Shown here piece after piece: positions 32,582-42,624 of a stretch of 48,641 nt of DNA. Within the stretch, counting starts at the first letter, position 1. Each line of letters begins with the position of its first letter. The stretch spans positions 1 to 48,641 of IMG/VR virus record IMGVR_UViG_3300032323_004436, one strand, 5' to 3'. The notes beneath the pieces are model-generated. The model ran no database searches. It saw nothing but the letters and a program-made list of their open reading frames with translations, and was not told the origin of the DNA. The translations under genes and the position numbers were made by a program. This DNA is from a virus.

Positions 32582-35500
32582 GCGGCGCCGCACGCACCAT
32601 CGCCATCCGGCTCTCGGCTGAGAATGCCGAGACCGTGCGTCGGTCGCTCGAAAAACTTGGCGCCGATGGCAAGAAGGCACTTGAGCAAATTGATAGCGCC
32701 AGCGCCAAGGCACAGCCCGCCATGCGCGGCTTGGCCTCGGCATCCGATGCGGCAGTGCGCAGTTTTGGCGCGCTGGGCAATAGCCTGGGCAGCACGGGCA
32801 GCGCCTTTGTCAGTGTCGCAGGCCGCGCCGGCGGTGCGGCGGCAGCGATTGCAGCGGTAGCGGTCGGCGCGGCTGCGGCAGGCAGCGCCATTGCGCGCGC
32901 GGGCGACCAAGCAACGGAATCACTGGCACGCCTGCAAGCGGCGACCGGGTCCTTCAGCGCGGCTGAGAAGGTCTATCAAAACCTCTATGCGCTGTCGCAG
33001 CAGACGGGTGTGGCGATCAGCGAAAGCGCCAATGCCTTTGCCCGCTTTGCCATCGCGGCGCGGGAGATCGGCGCCACGAATGATCAGGTGCTGGCCCTGG
33101 TGCGCACGGTGCAACAGGCCGGGATCATCGCCGGGGCCAGCACGGCCGAGACCTCCGCCACCGTCATGCAGCTTGGCCAGGCTTTGGCCTCGGGCCGCCT
33201 GCAGGGCGACGAGTTGCGCTCCGTGCTGGAGAACATGCCAACCCTGGCGGAGGCGCTGGCGCGCGAATTGGGCGCCAGTGTTGGCGAACTGCGCAAGATG
33301 GGCGAGGCCGGAAAGCTGACGGCCGATGTGGTGATGCCTGCGCTGATCCGTGCCGGGCAATCGCTCAATGCCGAATTCGAGAAAATGCCGCCCACCATGG
33401 GAAGGGCTTTCTCCATCCTGGGCGAAGCCATGTCGCGCTTTGCCGGCGATCTGGATCGCGCGCTTGGGTTGTCCCAGGGCATTGCACGCGCGGCGCAGGC
33501 GGCGGCGGCAGCGGTCAATCAGGGCCGCGTGGCGGTCGGGCTTGGCACGCCGATGGAACAGGCGAGCGCAGGCTATGACCGCAGCCGGGATCGGTTGGCG
33601 GTGCTGGACCAGCAGATTGCCAATGCCGAGGCAGCCCTTGCAGAGACCGCCATGCCCGGCGGCACGCGCGGCATCATGCGGCGTAACCTGGAAAACCTGC
33701 GTACCGAGCGCGAGGCCGCGCTGCGCGAGCTACAAACCTTCATCACGCGGCGCAGCCAATTGGAGCGTGAGGCGCAAGAAGCTGGCGAGGCGGAAACCTA
33801 TACTGCCAGCCAGCGTGCCATCATCGCCGGACGCCGGGCCGATCAGGCGCGGCTCGAGGATTTGTACAAGGCGCTCGACAAGGAACGCGGCGTCCGCGCC
33901 GAACATGCCGAACGCGTGCAGCAGATTGACGCCCTGGCCGCGCGCGGCGCGATTGAGGGTGAGGAAGCGTCCCGGCTGCGCGCTGCCGCCGACAAGGACC
34001 GCGACGAGGCGCTGGCACGTCTTGCGGATCGCACTGAGACTACCCGCGCCGCAACAGAACGCCTGACCGAGGCTGAGCGCGCATATCAGCGTCTGGTGGA
34101 ACGCGGCACGTCGCTGGCGGAAGGTGCCGCGACCGAGCAGGAGAAATACGCCGAGCAGGTCAAGGCGCTGGACGCCGCGCTGGCCGCCGCGCGCATCACG
34201 CAGGAGCAATACAATCGCACCCTGTCGCAGCTTGACCCTGCCGCCCGCGCTGCGCGTGAGGCCGCAGCCAAGGCCGAGCAGGAAGCACAGCAATTCGCGG
34301 AACGGTCGCGCAATGCACTGGCCTCGATCGGGGAGAATGCGCTGGACCGGATTGGCAATGGGCTGGTGAATGCCTTTGCCATGGGCGGCAAGGCGGCGAT
34401 TGATTTCGGTTCCATCGCGCGGCAGGTGGTGGCGAGTGTGGTCACTGACATGGCGAAGCTCGCCATCGTCAATCCGCTGGTGAATGAAGTATTCGGTGCG
34501 TCGCGGCCGAGCCTGATGGGGGCATTTGGTGGGGCTGCGCCTGCGGGTGGGATAACGCCCGCCGCCAGCGTACCGAGCGGCGCAGGCGGCAGCGCGGGCA
34601 TGTTCAGTTTTTCCCCTCTGCCGTTTTTGAACATGGGTGCGCCCAATCTATTCGGCGGCACGGGCGGCCTTGGTGAGTCTCTCGGCCTTACTGGCGCGGG
34701 TGGGTTGCTCTCCACACCAATCTATACGCCGACCTCCTTTGGAGCGACGCAGAGCAATTTCTTTGCCGGCACCGCGTTGCCGGGTGAGGCAGGCTTCTTT
34801 GCCGGTGGTGGCGGTGCCGCAGCGCCAGTCACGCTGGGCAATCTGCTGGGCGCTGGCGCGATGGGGTTCGGCCTGGGTATGGCGGGCGGCACCATCTCGG
34901 GCAGCCTGCGCGGCACGGCGGATCCCATGCCGGGGACCTTAATCGGCACCGGCCTTGGCATGGGCATCGGCTTTCTGGTGGGCGGGCCGCTTGGCATGAT
35001 GGTCGGCGGTGCCATCGGTGGCGCGGCGGGCGGATTGTTTGGGCCAACCAAGAAAGGCATGGCAGCGCGTTCTGGCGGCGATGTGTTTTTGGGCGTGGAT
35101 GATGCCGGGCTGCTCACCATCAGTGGGGCGCGCGGCAAGCGCTGGGACCAGGCCGGCGCGGTAGCCGAGGTGCAGCAGCAGCTTGACGCCATTAACCGGC
35201 AAATCGCCGCACGCAATCTGAGCTTTGCCGCACCGGGTCAGGCAGCAGTCGGTTTTGGCCAGGCATCGGGCTCGCCGCGCGAACTATCCATGACCGCACT
35301 GGTCGAACAGTTGCGCAGTGACAATGCCAATCAGATGACCGCCTTTGGCACGCTGGCCGGGCGCGGCGGTAATCTCGAGGAAGCGCTTTCTGCCGCGGAT
35401 TTCGTGACGCAGGTATTTGAGCCTCTTGGCCGCGCAGTGAAAAAAACCAGCGCCTTCAAATCCGCCATGGAAGCGCTGACCAAGACTTACGATGACGCTA

Positions 35501-36300
35501 TCACCAAGGCCAAGGATCTGGGCCTGTCCGAGGCCGACCTGAATTCCCAGCGTGCCGAGCGTATCGCCAAGCTTGAAGCCGACCGCGCGCGGGATCTGGA
35601 TATCATTGACCGCACACTTGGCATTCGCCGCATGGCCTTGAATGGCGATAGTCGCGGCGTGGCGCTCGGCCAATTCGACCTACGGGCCGAAACTGAAATG
35701 CGCGCCTTTCGTGAGCAGCTATTCCAGCTTGGGCTCGAGGAGACCGGTCAGGAATACATCCGCCGCGTGGTGGCTTTGGAACAGACCATCGCTGATGAGC
35801 GTCTGGCTGTCATGCGCGAATTCGACCGTCAGGCGGAGGCATTGGCGGCCCAAATGCGCGGCATTGCGCGCGGCTTGCTGGAAAACCTGACCATGGGCGA
35901 TCTGGGCGGCCTGCCGTTGGAGGCGCGCTATGGCGCGGCACTGGCCTCGCTATCTGCTGCACAGCAGCCCTTGCTGGATGGTGCAACGCCCGAAGAACTC
36001 GCGGAATTTTCCCGCGTCGCGCAGATCGCGCTGCCGATTGCCAAGGACTTCCTTGGCATCTCCAGCAGCTTTGCGGAACTGGTGGCCGATGTCGCCCGCA
36101 CGCTCCGCACTGCCGCGCCCGGCAGCGATCCCGCCAATCTTGGCGCTTTGCTTGAAGCGCAAGTGGCGGGTGCAGATCGGCTGGAATTGGCGGTGATCGC
36201 GACCGGCAATGCGCAGACGGAAGTGCTGCGCAACCTGCTGTCCGAACTACGCCGCCTGACCGCCCAAAACGAAGCCATCCTGGCCCGCGCCAGCACATGA
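32578..36300 (+). CDS. Tail tape measure protein
   Basis: A 1240-residue tape measure protein, lambda gpH-like. The N-terminal half has the tape-measure domain (NAFARFAIAAREIGATNDQV, GDELRSVLENMPTLAEALA, MPALIRAGQSLNAEFEKMP). It is followed by long Ala/Glu/Arg-rich coiled coil (about 330-600) and Gly-rich hydrophobic segments about 730-840 that may insert into membrane during ejection. At the usual relation of about 1.5 angstrom per residue, a tail near 180 nm is implied (inference), i.e. a siphovirus. Confidence 0.92.
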   Translation: MSGAARTIAIRLSAENAETVRRSLEKLGADGKKALEQIDSASAKAQPAMRGLASASDAAVRSFGALGNSLGSTGSAFVSVAGRAGGAAAAIAAVAVGAAAAGSAIARAGDQATESLARLQAATGSFSAAEKVYQNLYALSQQTGVAISESANAFARFAIAAREIGATNDQVLALVRTVQQAGIIAGASTAETSATVMQLGQALASGRLQGDELRSVLENMPTLAEALARELGASVGELRKMGEAGKLTADVVMPALIRAGQSLNAEFEKMPPTMGRAFSILGEAMSRFAGDLDRALGLSQGIARAAQAAAAAVNQGRVAVGLGTPMEQASAGYDRSRDRLAVLDQQIANAEAALAETAMPGGTRGIMRRNLENLRTEREAALRELQTFITRRSQLEREAQEAGEAETYTASQRAIIAGRRADQARLEDLYKALDKERGVRAEHAERVQQIDALAARGAIEGEEASRLRAAADKDRDEALARLADRTETTRAATERLTEAERAYQRLVERGTSLAEGAATEQEKYAEQVKALDAALAAARITQEQYNRTLSQLDPAARAAREAAAKAEQEAQQFAERSRNALASIGENALDRIGNGLVNAFAMGGKAAIDFGSIARQVVASVVTDMAKLAIVNPLVNEVFGASRPSLMGAFGGAAPAGGITPAASVPSGAGGSAGMFSFSPLPFLNMGAPNLFGGTGGLGESLGLTGAGGLLSTPIYTPTSFGATQSNFFAGTALPGEAGFFAGGGGAAAPVTLGNLLGAGAMGFGLGMAGGTISGSLRGTADPMPGTLIGTGLGMGIGFLVGGPLGMMVGGAIGGAAGGLFGPTKKGMAARSGGDVFLGVDDAGLLTISGARGKRWDQAGAVAEVQQQLDAINRQIAARNLSFAAPGQAAVGFGQASGSPRELSMTALVEQLRSDNANQMTAFGTLAGRGGNLEEALSAADFVTQVFEPLGRAVKKTSAFKSAMEALTKTYDDAITKAKDLGLSEADLNSQRAERIAKLEADRARDLDIIDRTLGIRRMALNGDSRGVALGQFDLRAETEMRAFREQLFQLGLEETGQEYIRRVVALEQTIADERLAVMREFDRQAEALAAQMRGIARGLLENLTMGDLGGLPLEARYGAALASLSAAQQPLLDGATPEELAEFSRVAQIALPIAKDFLGISSSFAELVADVARTLRTAAPGSDPANLGALLEAQVAGADRLELAVIATGNAQTEVLRNLLSELRRLTAQNEAILARAST

Positions 36301-36311
36301 CGGGGTAACCC

Positions 36312-37517
36312 ATGCCAATCATCGCCTATCGCGCCAAGCAAAGCACCGATACCGCCGGCACTGGCACGCTGGTGCTCAGTGCTGCCGCCAGCAATGCACG
36401 CAGTTTTCAGGTGGCCTTCGGTGCGGCCGCACGGCGCATCCAATACTGCATTCAATGGAGCACCGGGTTCGAGATTGGCTATGGCGATTTCGATGGTGGT
36501 TCGCCAGGGTCACTGACGCGCGCGACCATCCTGGCCTCCTCCAATTCCGGCGGGCTGGTCGCGCTGCCAGCCGGCACCAAGGATGTGTTCAGCGTGGTGG
36601 ACCCGGCCGCGCGGGAAGTCATCGCGATTGCGGGCACGGCGAACCTCGCGCTCGCGGATCTTGGCAATACGGTGGTGTTCTCGGGCGGTGCTGCTGCCAC
36701 GCTCAATCTGCCCGCGGTTGCCGCTGTGGCCTCTGGTGCCGGCTGGCTGGTGCTGAATGTGGGCAGCGCGGCCCTCACCATTGATCCGAACGCCAGTGAG
36801 ACCATCAATGGCCAGGCCAGCATCGCGCTGATGCCGGGGATGACAGCGCATATCCTGCGCAGTGGTACCGGATGGGTGGCAGGGATTTTCGGCCATGGCC
36901 GGTTGATCGGCGAATATGTGCAGGTCGCCGGGCCTAACCTGCCGCCATTCTGTGTCTGGCCCAATGGGCAGAACCTATCGCGCAGTAGCTATGCCACGCT
37001 ATTCGCCGCGATCGGCACAACCTATGGCGCGGGGGATGGCGCGATAAGCTTTGGCACGCCCGATGTCCGGGGTCGCGCACTATTCGGATTGGATAATCTC
37101 GGCGGTGTTGCTGCCAGCAGGATTACCAGCGGCGTATCGGGCATCAATGCTGCTGCGCTGGGTAATGCGGGCGGTGATCAGCGCATCGGCACGCATGGTC
37201 ATGCGGCATCGCAAGCGGCGCATAATCACACTGGTTCGACAGATTCGCGCGGGGGTTACGGTAGTATTTACGGGCTGCGCTACACCGATCATCGCGGGGC
37301 CAATGGCATATTCAGCTTTGCGACGGGGCCGAATAGCTGGGATGCGAACAACGGGCAGTCCAATACCTGGTCGGCAAGCCTGGATACGACGCATGCCCAT
37401 AATGTTTCCATCGGCAATGCCACACCGCCCATCACGGTGAGCGACTTCGCCGGCGGCGCCGCAGCCAATATGCCGCCGGCGCTGATTTGTACGGTCGCGC
37501 TGTTTGCGGGCGCTTGA
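36312..37517 (+). CDS. Tail collar/fibre protein
   Basis: A 401-residue protein with a beta-rich N-terminal part (GTLVLSAAASNARSFQVAFG; DGGSPGSLTRATILASSNSG) and, from about residue 200, a phage tail collar domain (WPNGQNLSRSSYATLFAAIG, TYGAGDGAISFGTPDVRGRA, FGLDNLGG). A His/Gly-rich tip follows, containing GTHGHAASQAAHNHTGS. It likely takes part in receptor recognition (inference). Confidence 0.82.
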   Translation: MPIIAYRAKQSTDTAGTGTLVLSAAASNARSFQVAFGAAARRIQYCIQWSTGFEIGYGDFDGGSPGSLTRATILASSNSGGLVALPAGTKDVFSVVDPAAREVIAIAGTANLALADLGNTVVFSGGAAATLNLPAVAAVASGAGWLVLNVGSAALTIDPNASETINGQASIALMPGMTAHILRSGTGWVAGIFGHGRLIGEYVQVAGPNLPPFCVWPNGQNLSRSSYATLFAAIGTTYGAGDGAISFGTPDVRGRALFGLDNLGGVAASRITSGVSGINAAALGNAGGDQRIGTHGHAASQAAHNHTGSTDSRGGYGSIYGLRYTDHRGANGIFSFATGPNSWDANNGQSNTWSASLDTTHAHNVSIGNATPPITVSDFAGGAAANMPPALICTVALFAGA

Positions 37518-37550
37518 GGGCTTCAAACCAGAAACTCAGGGAGGCCAATC

Positions 37551-38120
37551 ATGGACAATGTCATCGAGGATTCCATCCAGGCAGGTGCAGCGCAGCCAGA
37601 GGAGGGTGCGGATAGCTTGTCGGCGCCAAGGCTCCGCATTACCGCCGAGGTCGTCGAAGCCTTCGGTCCAGCGCTCGCTGATCGCGTGGCAGCTTATGTT
37701 GCCGCGCTGGAGGCGCATCGGTTCAGCATCGGTGAACCCCGCCCGGTGGAACATCCGCTGGTCGAGGCCATCGTCGCGGCTGGTGGCATGGAAGGGGTCG
37801 AGATCATCCCCGATCCTCCAAAGCCTGAACCCGTTCCGGTGGTTGAAGTCAAAACAGTGCCTGAGGACCCGCCTCCGCCACCCGCACCACCACCAGGCGA
37901 AGTCACTAAGCTCCGCTTGGTTGAAGCCCTTGGTGCCACGGGAAAACTGCGCGATGCCATGGCGCTGCTCAAGCTTGAAGCGCCCGCCACCGAACTTACC
38001 GATGCGGAGTTGCTGCTGCGCGAACGGTGGCTTGCGGCGCAAAAGCTGAATTTGCTCGCGCCCGAAGTAGACGCGCTGCTGAAGGCCATCGGCTTTGACT
38101 CCTCAAGCCTGATCGCATGA
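37551..38120 (+). CDS. Proline-rich tail-region protein
   Basis: A 189-residue protein with N-terminal helix (ITAEVVEAFGPALADRVAAY), a Pro-rich hinge (about 105-125, including PPPPPAPPP) and a C-terminal helical domain (LRLVEALGATGKLRDAMALL). The C-terminus resembles short segments in phage tail-fibre assembly or chaperone proteins, but I cannot name the family. GGGAGG precedes the ATG by 7 nt; the stop overlaps the next start. Confidence 0.6.
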   Translation: MDNVIEDSIQAGAAQPEEGADSLSAPRLRITAEVVEAFGPALADRVAAYVAALEAHRFSIGEPRPVEHPLVEAIVAAGGMEGVEIIPDPPKPEPVPVVEVKTVPEDPPPPPAPPPGEVTKLRLVEALGATGKLRDAMALLKLEAPATELTDAELLLRERWLAAQKLNLLAPEVDALLKAIGFDSSSLIA

Positions 38121-38965
38121 TCGCATCCGATGCGCCCGCCATGGATGCGCCGGCCTTTCTTGGCGGCGGCATGTCCACTGCGGCGCTGGCAGCGCGGCCC
38201 GGCCTGGTCCTCGGCCCGCAACCCAGCGCCGCCGTGCTGCTGCTTGAAATCGCGATCCGCACGGCGAAGGATGTACCGGCACCACCGGAACCACCACCAC
38301 CGCCGCCAAGCATCATTAGCGACGGGTTGGTGCTGCATTTCGATATTGCTAACCCGGCATGCTACCCGGGCAGCGGTCTGGCCTTCACGGATCTGAGCAG
38401 CAGCGCCAATCATGGCACCCTGACTGGGCCCACCAATATCGCCGATGGTGCGATCAATTTTGATGGCACCACCAATCTCACCACCGCCAACCTTACTTCC
38501 AATCCGCAGAGTTTTACTATCGGCGTCTGGTTCCGAACCTCTGCCGCACTCGGGCGCAAGCTGATCGGTTTCGAGACATCGCAGATCGGTGGTTCCGGTG
38601 GCTATGATCGGCACTTCTATGTGGACACCGCCGGCCAATTGCGCTGGGGCGTCTGGAGCCCGGGCAGTTCTACTTTCCTCTATGGCAATGTGACCAACAA
38701 CCAATGGCGCTACGCCGTGGTGTCTTTCAACAATGGTGCCACGCTACACAGCATGAATGGGCTGGTTGTGGGTAACGTTACTGCTGTATCGCAGCCCTTT
38801 GACGGTTATTGGCGCATTGGTGGGCAGAGCCTGAATTTCTGGCCAGCGGCATCAGCCGGCTTTTTTGTCGGCAGCATCGCGGCGGTCGAGATCTACAACC
38901 GCCCGCTGGTGATCGCGGAGATCGAACAGAATTTCAACATCAACCGGGGGCGCTTTGGCCTATGA
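38117..38965 (+). CDS. LamG/ConA-like tail protein
   Basis: A 282-residue protein with a Pro-rich hinge (PPEPPPPPPS, about 57-66) followed by a LamG/concanavalin-like domain: DGLVLHFDIANPACYPGSG, FTDLSSSANHGTLTG, FNFDGTT-like ending INFDGTTN, QSFTIGVWFRTS, YAVVSFNNGATLHSMNGL and SIAAVEIYNRPLVIAEIEQN. Such domains bind carbohydrate or protein, suggesting a host-surface contact (inference). It overlaps both neighbours by 4 nt. Confidence 0.82.
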   Translation: MIASDAPAMDAPAFLGGGMSTAALAARPGLVLGPQPSAAVLLLEIAIRTAKDVPAPPEPPPPPPSIISDGLVLHFDIANPACYPGSGLAFTDLSSSANHGTLTGPTNIADGAINFDGTTNLTTANLTSNPQSFTIGVWFRTSAALGRKLIGFETSQIGGSGGYDRHFYVDTAGQLRWGVWSPGSSTFLYGNVTNNQWRYAVVSFNNGATLHSMNGLVVGNVTAVSQPFDGYWRIGGQSLNFWPAASAGFFVGSIAAVEIYNRPLVIAEIEQNFNINRGRFGL

Positions 38966-40521
38966 TCGGGTTTGATGCGCATGGCATGCTGGCGCCAGCC
39001 TTTCTGCCGGATGCCTTTCTGGCACCGGAACGGATCGCGACGCTGCGTCTGGCCTCGGCAGGCTTTGTCTCGGCGCCAGGCGATACGCCGGCGCTGGCCT
39101 TCTATGAACCACGTATTCTGGAAGACATCGAAATCGGCCAATCTGCGGCGGATGCCCTGGCGGTGGGTGGCAGGGTAGCGCTGACGGTCTCGGAAATCGC
39201 GGTGGCGGATGGCGATAACTTCTCGGCTGATCTGGCGCGCTATGGTGTGGCCGATGGCCGTGCTGTGCGGCTGCTGAGCCTGCCCGTGCTCAATCCCCGC
39301 GCGAGTGATTTCGGCACCAGCCTTTCCGCCGCGAGCCTGCCTTTCACTGGCATCATGCGCGGGGTGGAACGTGGTGGCGATTTCCGCGCCAGGCTGGCGC
39401 TGGGGGACGTGACCGAGCGGATGGCTACGCCCCTACAGCCGGTGCTTTATCAAGGCACGGGCGGCCAGGAAGGTGGCAATGAACTCAAGGGCCGCCCGAA
39501 GCCCGTGACGCTTGGGCAGGTGTTCAATGTCGCGCCGGTGTTTCTGGGGAATGTGGATCTCGGTGCGGGCAGCCTGCCGACCTATCAGTCGCATTGGCGA
39601 GAGATTGCTGGGCATGACGCCATTCGTATTCGTGGCGTGGCGCAGGCTATCATCACTTCCGGTACACCCCTGGTTGGCCAGGCGCGGGATTATCCGGTGC
39701 TCGGGCTGTTCCAGCTTGGTGCGGCGCCGGATGGTGATGTCACTACCGATCTACGCGGCGACACTGTGCCGATTTATGTGAACAGCATTGCCGGCATTCT
39801 GCGCCGCATGCTGGAAAGCCTGGGATTGGCTTATGAAGCGGCTGATTTCGATAGCACCGCCTGGGCTTTTGCCGAGGCTGACCTGCCTGGCATTGTCGGC
39901 TTTCACCAGGGCGCGACCGGGACCACCACGCTCGCTGCCGCCGAGGAAATCCTGGCGGGCTCGGGGGCGATGCTCGCGGCCGGGCGTGGGGGAAAACTGC
40001 GGCTTGCTGATCCGCTGGCAACCGATGCGCCGCAATTCGATCTGCCCTCGGCCTGCATACTGGCTTGCGAGCCCTTGCCACTGCCTGCGAGCCTGCGGCC
40101 CCTGCCGCGCGCCATTGCGGTGCGCTGGGGCCGCAACCATGCGCCGCTGTCCAACATGGCCGGCAGTGTCGCGGCAGCGGACAGGCAGCGCTTGTCGCAA
40201 GAGGGCAGTTTCGCCCGGGCGGAGAGCAGCCTGATCACCTCGCGCGTCGCGCAGCAACGAGAAATCTCTTTCCCCGCCGCATACTGGACCGAGGCTGAGG
40301 CGCTGGCGCGTGCCGAGAAATGGCGCGCCGTCCTGGAAGCTGGGCCGCGCATGGTGCGCATGCTGACGGATCGGTTCCTGGGCCAGATCGAGATCGGGCA
40401 GATCGGGCGCGTGACCTATCCGGCCTTTGGCTTTGACGAGGGGTTCGTCGGGGTTGTCGTTGGTTGGCGGGAAAGCCTGACAGCGCGGCGGGTCGAAATC
40501 ACACTCTGGGGGGCGGGCTGA
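38962..40521 (+). CDS. Large tail protein, probable tail tip/hub component
   Basis: A 519-residue protein of the late tail module. Beta-rich segments alternate with helices: DALAVGGRVALTVSEIAVAD, RPKPVTLGQVFNVAPVFLGN, EEILAGSGAMLAAGRGGKLR, and a C-terminal FLGQIEIGQIGRVTYPAFGF. Similar proteins occur near the end of siphovirus tail modules and probably form the tail tip or hub; this is inference. ATG 38962 overlaps the previous stop; the frame is open upstream only as a shadow. Confidence 0.65.
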   Translation: MIGFDAHGMLAPAFLPDAFLAPERIATLRLASAGFVSAPGDTPALAFYEPRILEDIEIGQSAADALAVGGRVALTVSEIAVADGDNFSADLARYGVADGRAVRLLSLPVLNPRASDFGTSLSAASLPFTGIMRGVERGGDFRARLALGDVTERMATPLQPVLYQGTGGQEGGNELKGRPKPVTLGQVFNVAPVFLGNVDLGAGSLPTYQSHWREIAGHDAIRIRGVAQAIITSGTPLVGQARDYPVLGLFQLGAAPDGDVTTDLRGDTVPIYVNSIAGILRRMLESLGLAYEAADFDSTAWAFAEADLPGIVGFHQGATGTTTLAAAEEILAGSGAMLAAGRGGKLRLADPLATDAPQFDLPSACILACEPLPLPASLRPLPRAIAVRWGRNHAPLSNMAGSVAAADRQRLSQEGSFARAESSLITSRVAQQREISFPAAYWTEAEALARAEKWRAVLEAGPRMVRMLTDRFLGQIEIGQIGRVTYPAFGFDEGFVGVVVGWRESLTARRVEITLWGAG

Positions 40522-41309
40522 TGCCGGGGGCGTTCTTGCAGCAGGACCGGGTGGCGACGGGCAGCGTGGCATCGGTGCAGGCGAGCATCGCCACCATGCC
40601 GATCACGAACCTGCAGGATCCACAGCCACGCCGGCGCGCCAGGCTGATGGGAAGCAGCGCGACCATCACCACGGATCTGGGTGCCGAGGTGCCGGTGGAT
40701 TGCGTGGCGCTGATTTCTACCACGCTTGGCGCAGGCGCCATGGTGCAGGTGCGGCTTTCGAATGTCGCGAATTTCAGCGTGACGCTTGCAGACACCGGGC
40801 TGCTGAACGCCGAGGCGCAGGATGAGAGTCAGGGCAATGTCGTGCTGGTACTGCCAGCCCCAGTTACAGCGCGGTATCTCCGCATTGACCTGACCGATGG
40901 TGCAGCGGCGTCCATGGATATCGGCCTGCTGGTCGCCGGGCAGCTTTGGCGGCTGCAACGCGGCACTGCCTATGGCATTCGCGAAGGCCGCGTGATGCTC
41001 GACCGGCGCGATCGCAATCCCTACACAGGGGCAGAATTCCCCGTCCCGGCCATCGTGAACCCGCGCATGGCGTCCTTCAGCCTGCCAGCGCTATCCACCG
41101 CCGAGGCCCGCAACCAGCATCGCGACATGCTGCGGCGCCTTGGTGCAGCGCGGGATACGCTGTGGATTGCGGAGCTTTCCGACAGCATGGCGGAACGGAA
41201 CCGCCGCGCCATCTGGGGCGTGATGAACGCGCCCGGCGAAGACGCCGCCATCAGCCGGGATAGCCTGCCGTTAGCCTCAAGGGGGTTCAGGATGGTGGAA
41301 AGGGTGTGA
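40521..41309 (+). CDS. Terminal tail protein with beta-sandwich-like domain
   Basis: A 262-residue protein whose start overlaps the previous stop as TGATG. The N-terminal 130 residues look like a galactose-binding/discoidin-type beta-sandwich (ITTDLGAEVPVDCVALISTT, VRLSNVANFSVTLADTG, APVTARYLRIDLTDGAAASM). A segment YGIREGRVMLDRRDRNPYTG follows. It is the last structural gene; then come a hairpin and a gap. A carbohydrate-recognition role is conceivable but unproven. Confidence 0.65.
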   Translation: MPGAFLQQDRVATGSVASVQASIATMPITNLQDPQPRRRARLMGSSATITTDLGAEVPVDCVALISTTLGAGAMVQVRLSNVANFSVTLADTGLLNAEAQDESQGNVVLVLPAPVTARYLRIDLTDGAAASMDIGLLVAGQLWRLQRGTAYGIREGRVMLDRRDRNPYTGAEFPVPAIVNPRMASFSLPALSTAEARNQHRDMLRRLGAARDTLWIAELSDSMAERNRRAIWGVMNAPGEDAAISRDSLPLASRGFRMVERV

Positions 41310-41336
41310 GACCCCTGCCATCGACTAGGCGTGAGC

Positions 41337-41357
41337 CCCTCAGCACTTTACTGAGGG
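41337..41357 (+). terminator. Hairpin after the last tail gene
   Basis: CCCTCAG-CACTTTA-CTGAGGG forms a 7-bp stem with a 7-nt loop 27 nt after the tail-module stop. No T-run follows, so termination is likely but not shown. It marks the boundary between phage structural genes and the methyltransferase/defence region. Confidence 0.45.
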
Positions 41358-41411
41358 CATACTGGACCAGTCCCCAATTCGACCGACACTTGAGCAGCAG
41401 ACTTTGCTAAA

Positions 41412-41478
41412 AATTGGTAACAATTCCGGATGGCAGCTTACCACGGATGCCCACCCCGCTCCAGGACCCTGAAGGTCC
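41412..41478. promoter_or_regulatory. Two palindromes upstream of the C5-methyltransferase operon
   Basis: AATTG-GTAA-CAATT (41412-41425) and GGACC-CTGAA-GGTCC (41464-41478) are short perfect inverted repeats within the 200-bp gap before the operon. Methyltransferase genes are often autoregulated through such sites. I could not define a convincing promoter pair. Confidence 0.4.
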
Positions 41479-41511
41479 AATCGCTGAGACGCTATCACCA
41501 ACCCGTTGTAA

Positions 41512-42624
41512 ATGCCTAGTTGTGTGAGTATAAATGATCGGAGGAGTCAAGTCTTGCTTGTTGGTGTCGATCTTTTTGCTGGAGCTGGGGGCCTGTCGCT
41601 TGGCGCTGCCGACGCCGGCGTAGATGTGCGTCTGGCGATCGAGAAGCATCCAATCGCAGCAGCGACTTACCGCTTAAACCACCCGAATACCAATGTATTA
41701 CAGGCAGCCGTGGAAGATGTGGACGAGTTTCGCGTTGGGCGAGTGATTCGTCACAATCTCGTGGTGTTTGGCGGCCCTCCATGCCAGGGATTTTCAACGA
41801 GCAATCAGCGCACTCGCTCGGCGTCAAATCCGAGGAATTGGCTGTTTCGGGAATTTTTGCGCGTTGTCGATTATCTGGATCCAGGATGGGTGTTATTCGA
41901 GAACGTTGCCGGAATCCTACAGACTGATGGTGGTATATTCGCCAAAAACTTGGAAAATTGCCTTCGCGCCAGAGGATACTCAGTCCGTTCGGGTTTGTTG
42001 GATGCGTCCCGATTCGGCGTGCCGCAACGTAGGACGCGGTATTTTGCCATTGGGTGCCGCGATGGCAGTCCGCCAGCTCTTCCGACTGGCTCAGATCGAC
42101 CGCCACCAAGCGTCTCGGATGCGATAGGCGACCTGCCGTCTCTCACAGTTGGCGCGGTGCACGGCCATCTTCCCTACTCGGAGCCTCCCCGTTCGGCGTT
42201 CGCCAAACGACTACGCGGACGACTAACGGAATGCGATGGTCACCTAGTCACGCTGAACGCCCCCGAAATCGTTGCACGATACCCCTTTATCCCGCAGGGA
42301 GGGAACTGGCGGGATATTCCTGGAGACCTTATGGCTTCCTATACTGACCGGTCACGCTGCCATACCGGAATCTATCGCCGGCTTCACAGCGGCCAACCTT
42401 CTATCGTGATAGGAAATTTCAGGAAAAACATGCTCTTGCACCCTTTCGAGCACCGCGGCCTTTCCGTTCGAGAAGCGGCTAGGCTGCAGTCGTTCCCTGA
42501 CCGGTATCAGTTTTCTGGTTCGATCGGGCTTCAGCAACAGCATGTTGGAAACGCGGTGCCACCCCTGCTTGCGAAGGCAGTCTTTGCCGCGATTGTCGCG
42601 GCGGCCGACGGTTGCGCATCATGA
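41512..42624 (+). CDS. C5 cytosine DNA methyltransferase of the putative defence operon
   Basis: A 370-residue complete m5C methyltransferase. Motif I VDLFAGAGGLSLG starts near 19; motif IV GGPPCQGFS has catalytic Cys91; motif VI is FENVAGI; FGVPQRRTRYFAIG carries motif VIII; the C-terminus has HVGNAVPP (motif X). The target-recognition region between VIII and IX is short. It likely methylates DNA to mark self (inference). Its stop overlaps the HD-domain gene by 4 nt (ATGA). Confidence 0.9.
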   Translation: MPSCVSINDRRSQVLLVGVDLFAGAGGLSLGAADAGVDVRLAIEKHPIAAATYRLNHPNTNVLQAAVEDVDEFRVGRVIRHNLVVFGGPPCQGFSTSNQRTRSASNPRNWLFREFLRVVDYLDPGWVLFENVAGILQTDGGIFAKNLENCLRARGYSVRSGLLDASRFGVPQRRTRYFAIGCRDGSPPALPTGSDRPPPSVSDAIGDLPSLTVGAVHGHLPYSEPPRSAFAKRLRGRLTECDGHLVTLNAPEIVARYPFIPQGGNWRDIPGDLMASYTDRSRCHTGIYRRLHSGQPSIVIGNFRKNMLLHPFEHRGLSVREAARLQSFPDRYQFSGSIGLQQQHVGNAVPPLLAKAVFAAIVAAADGCAS

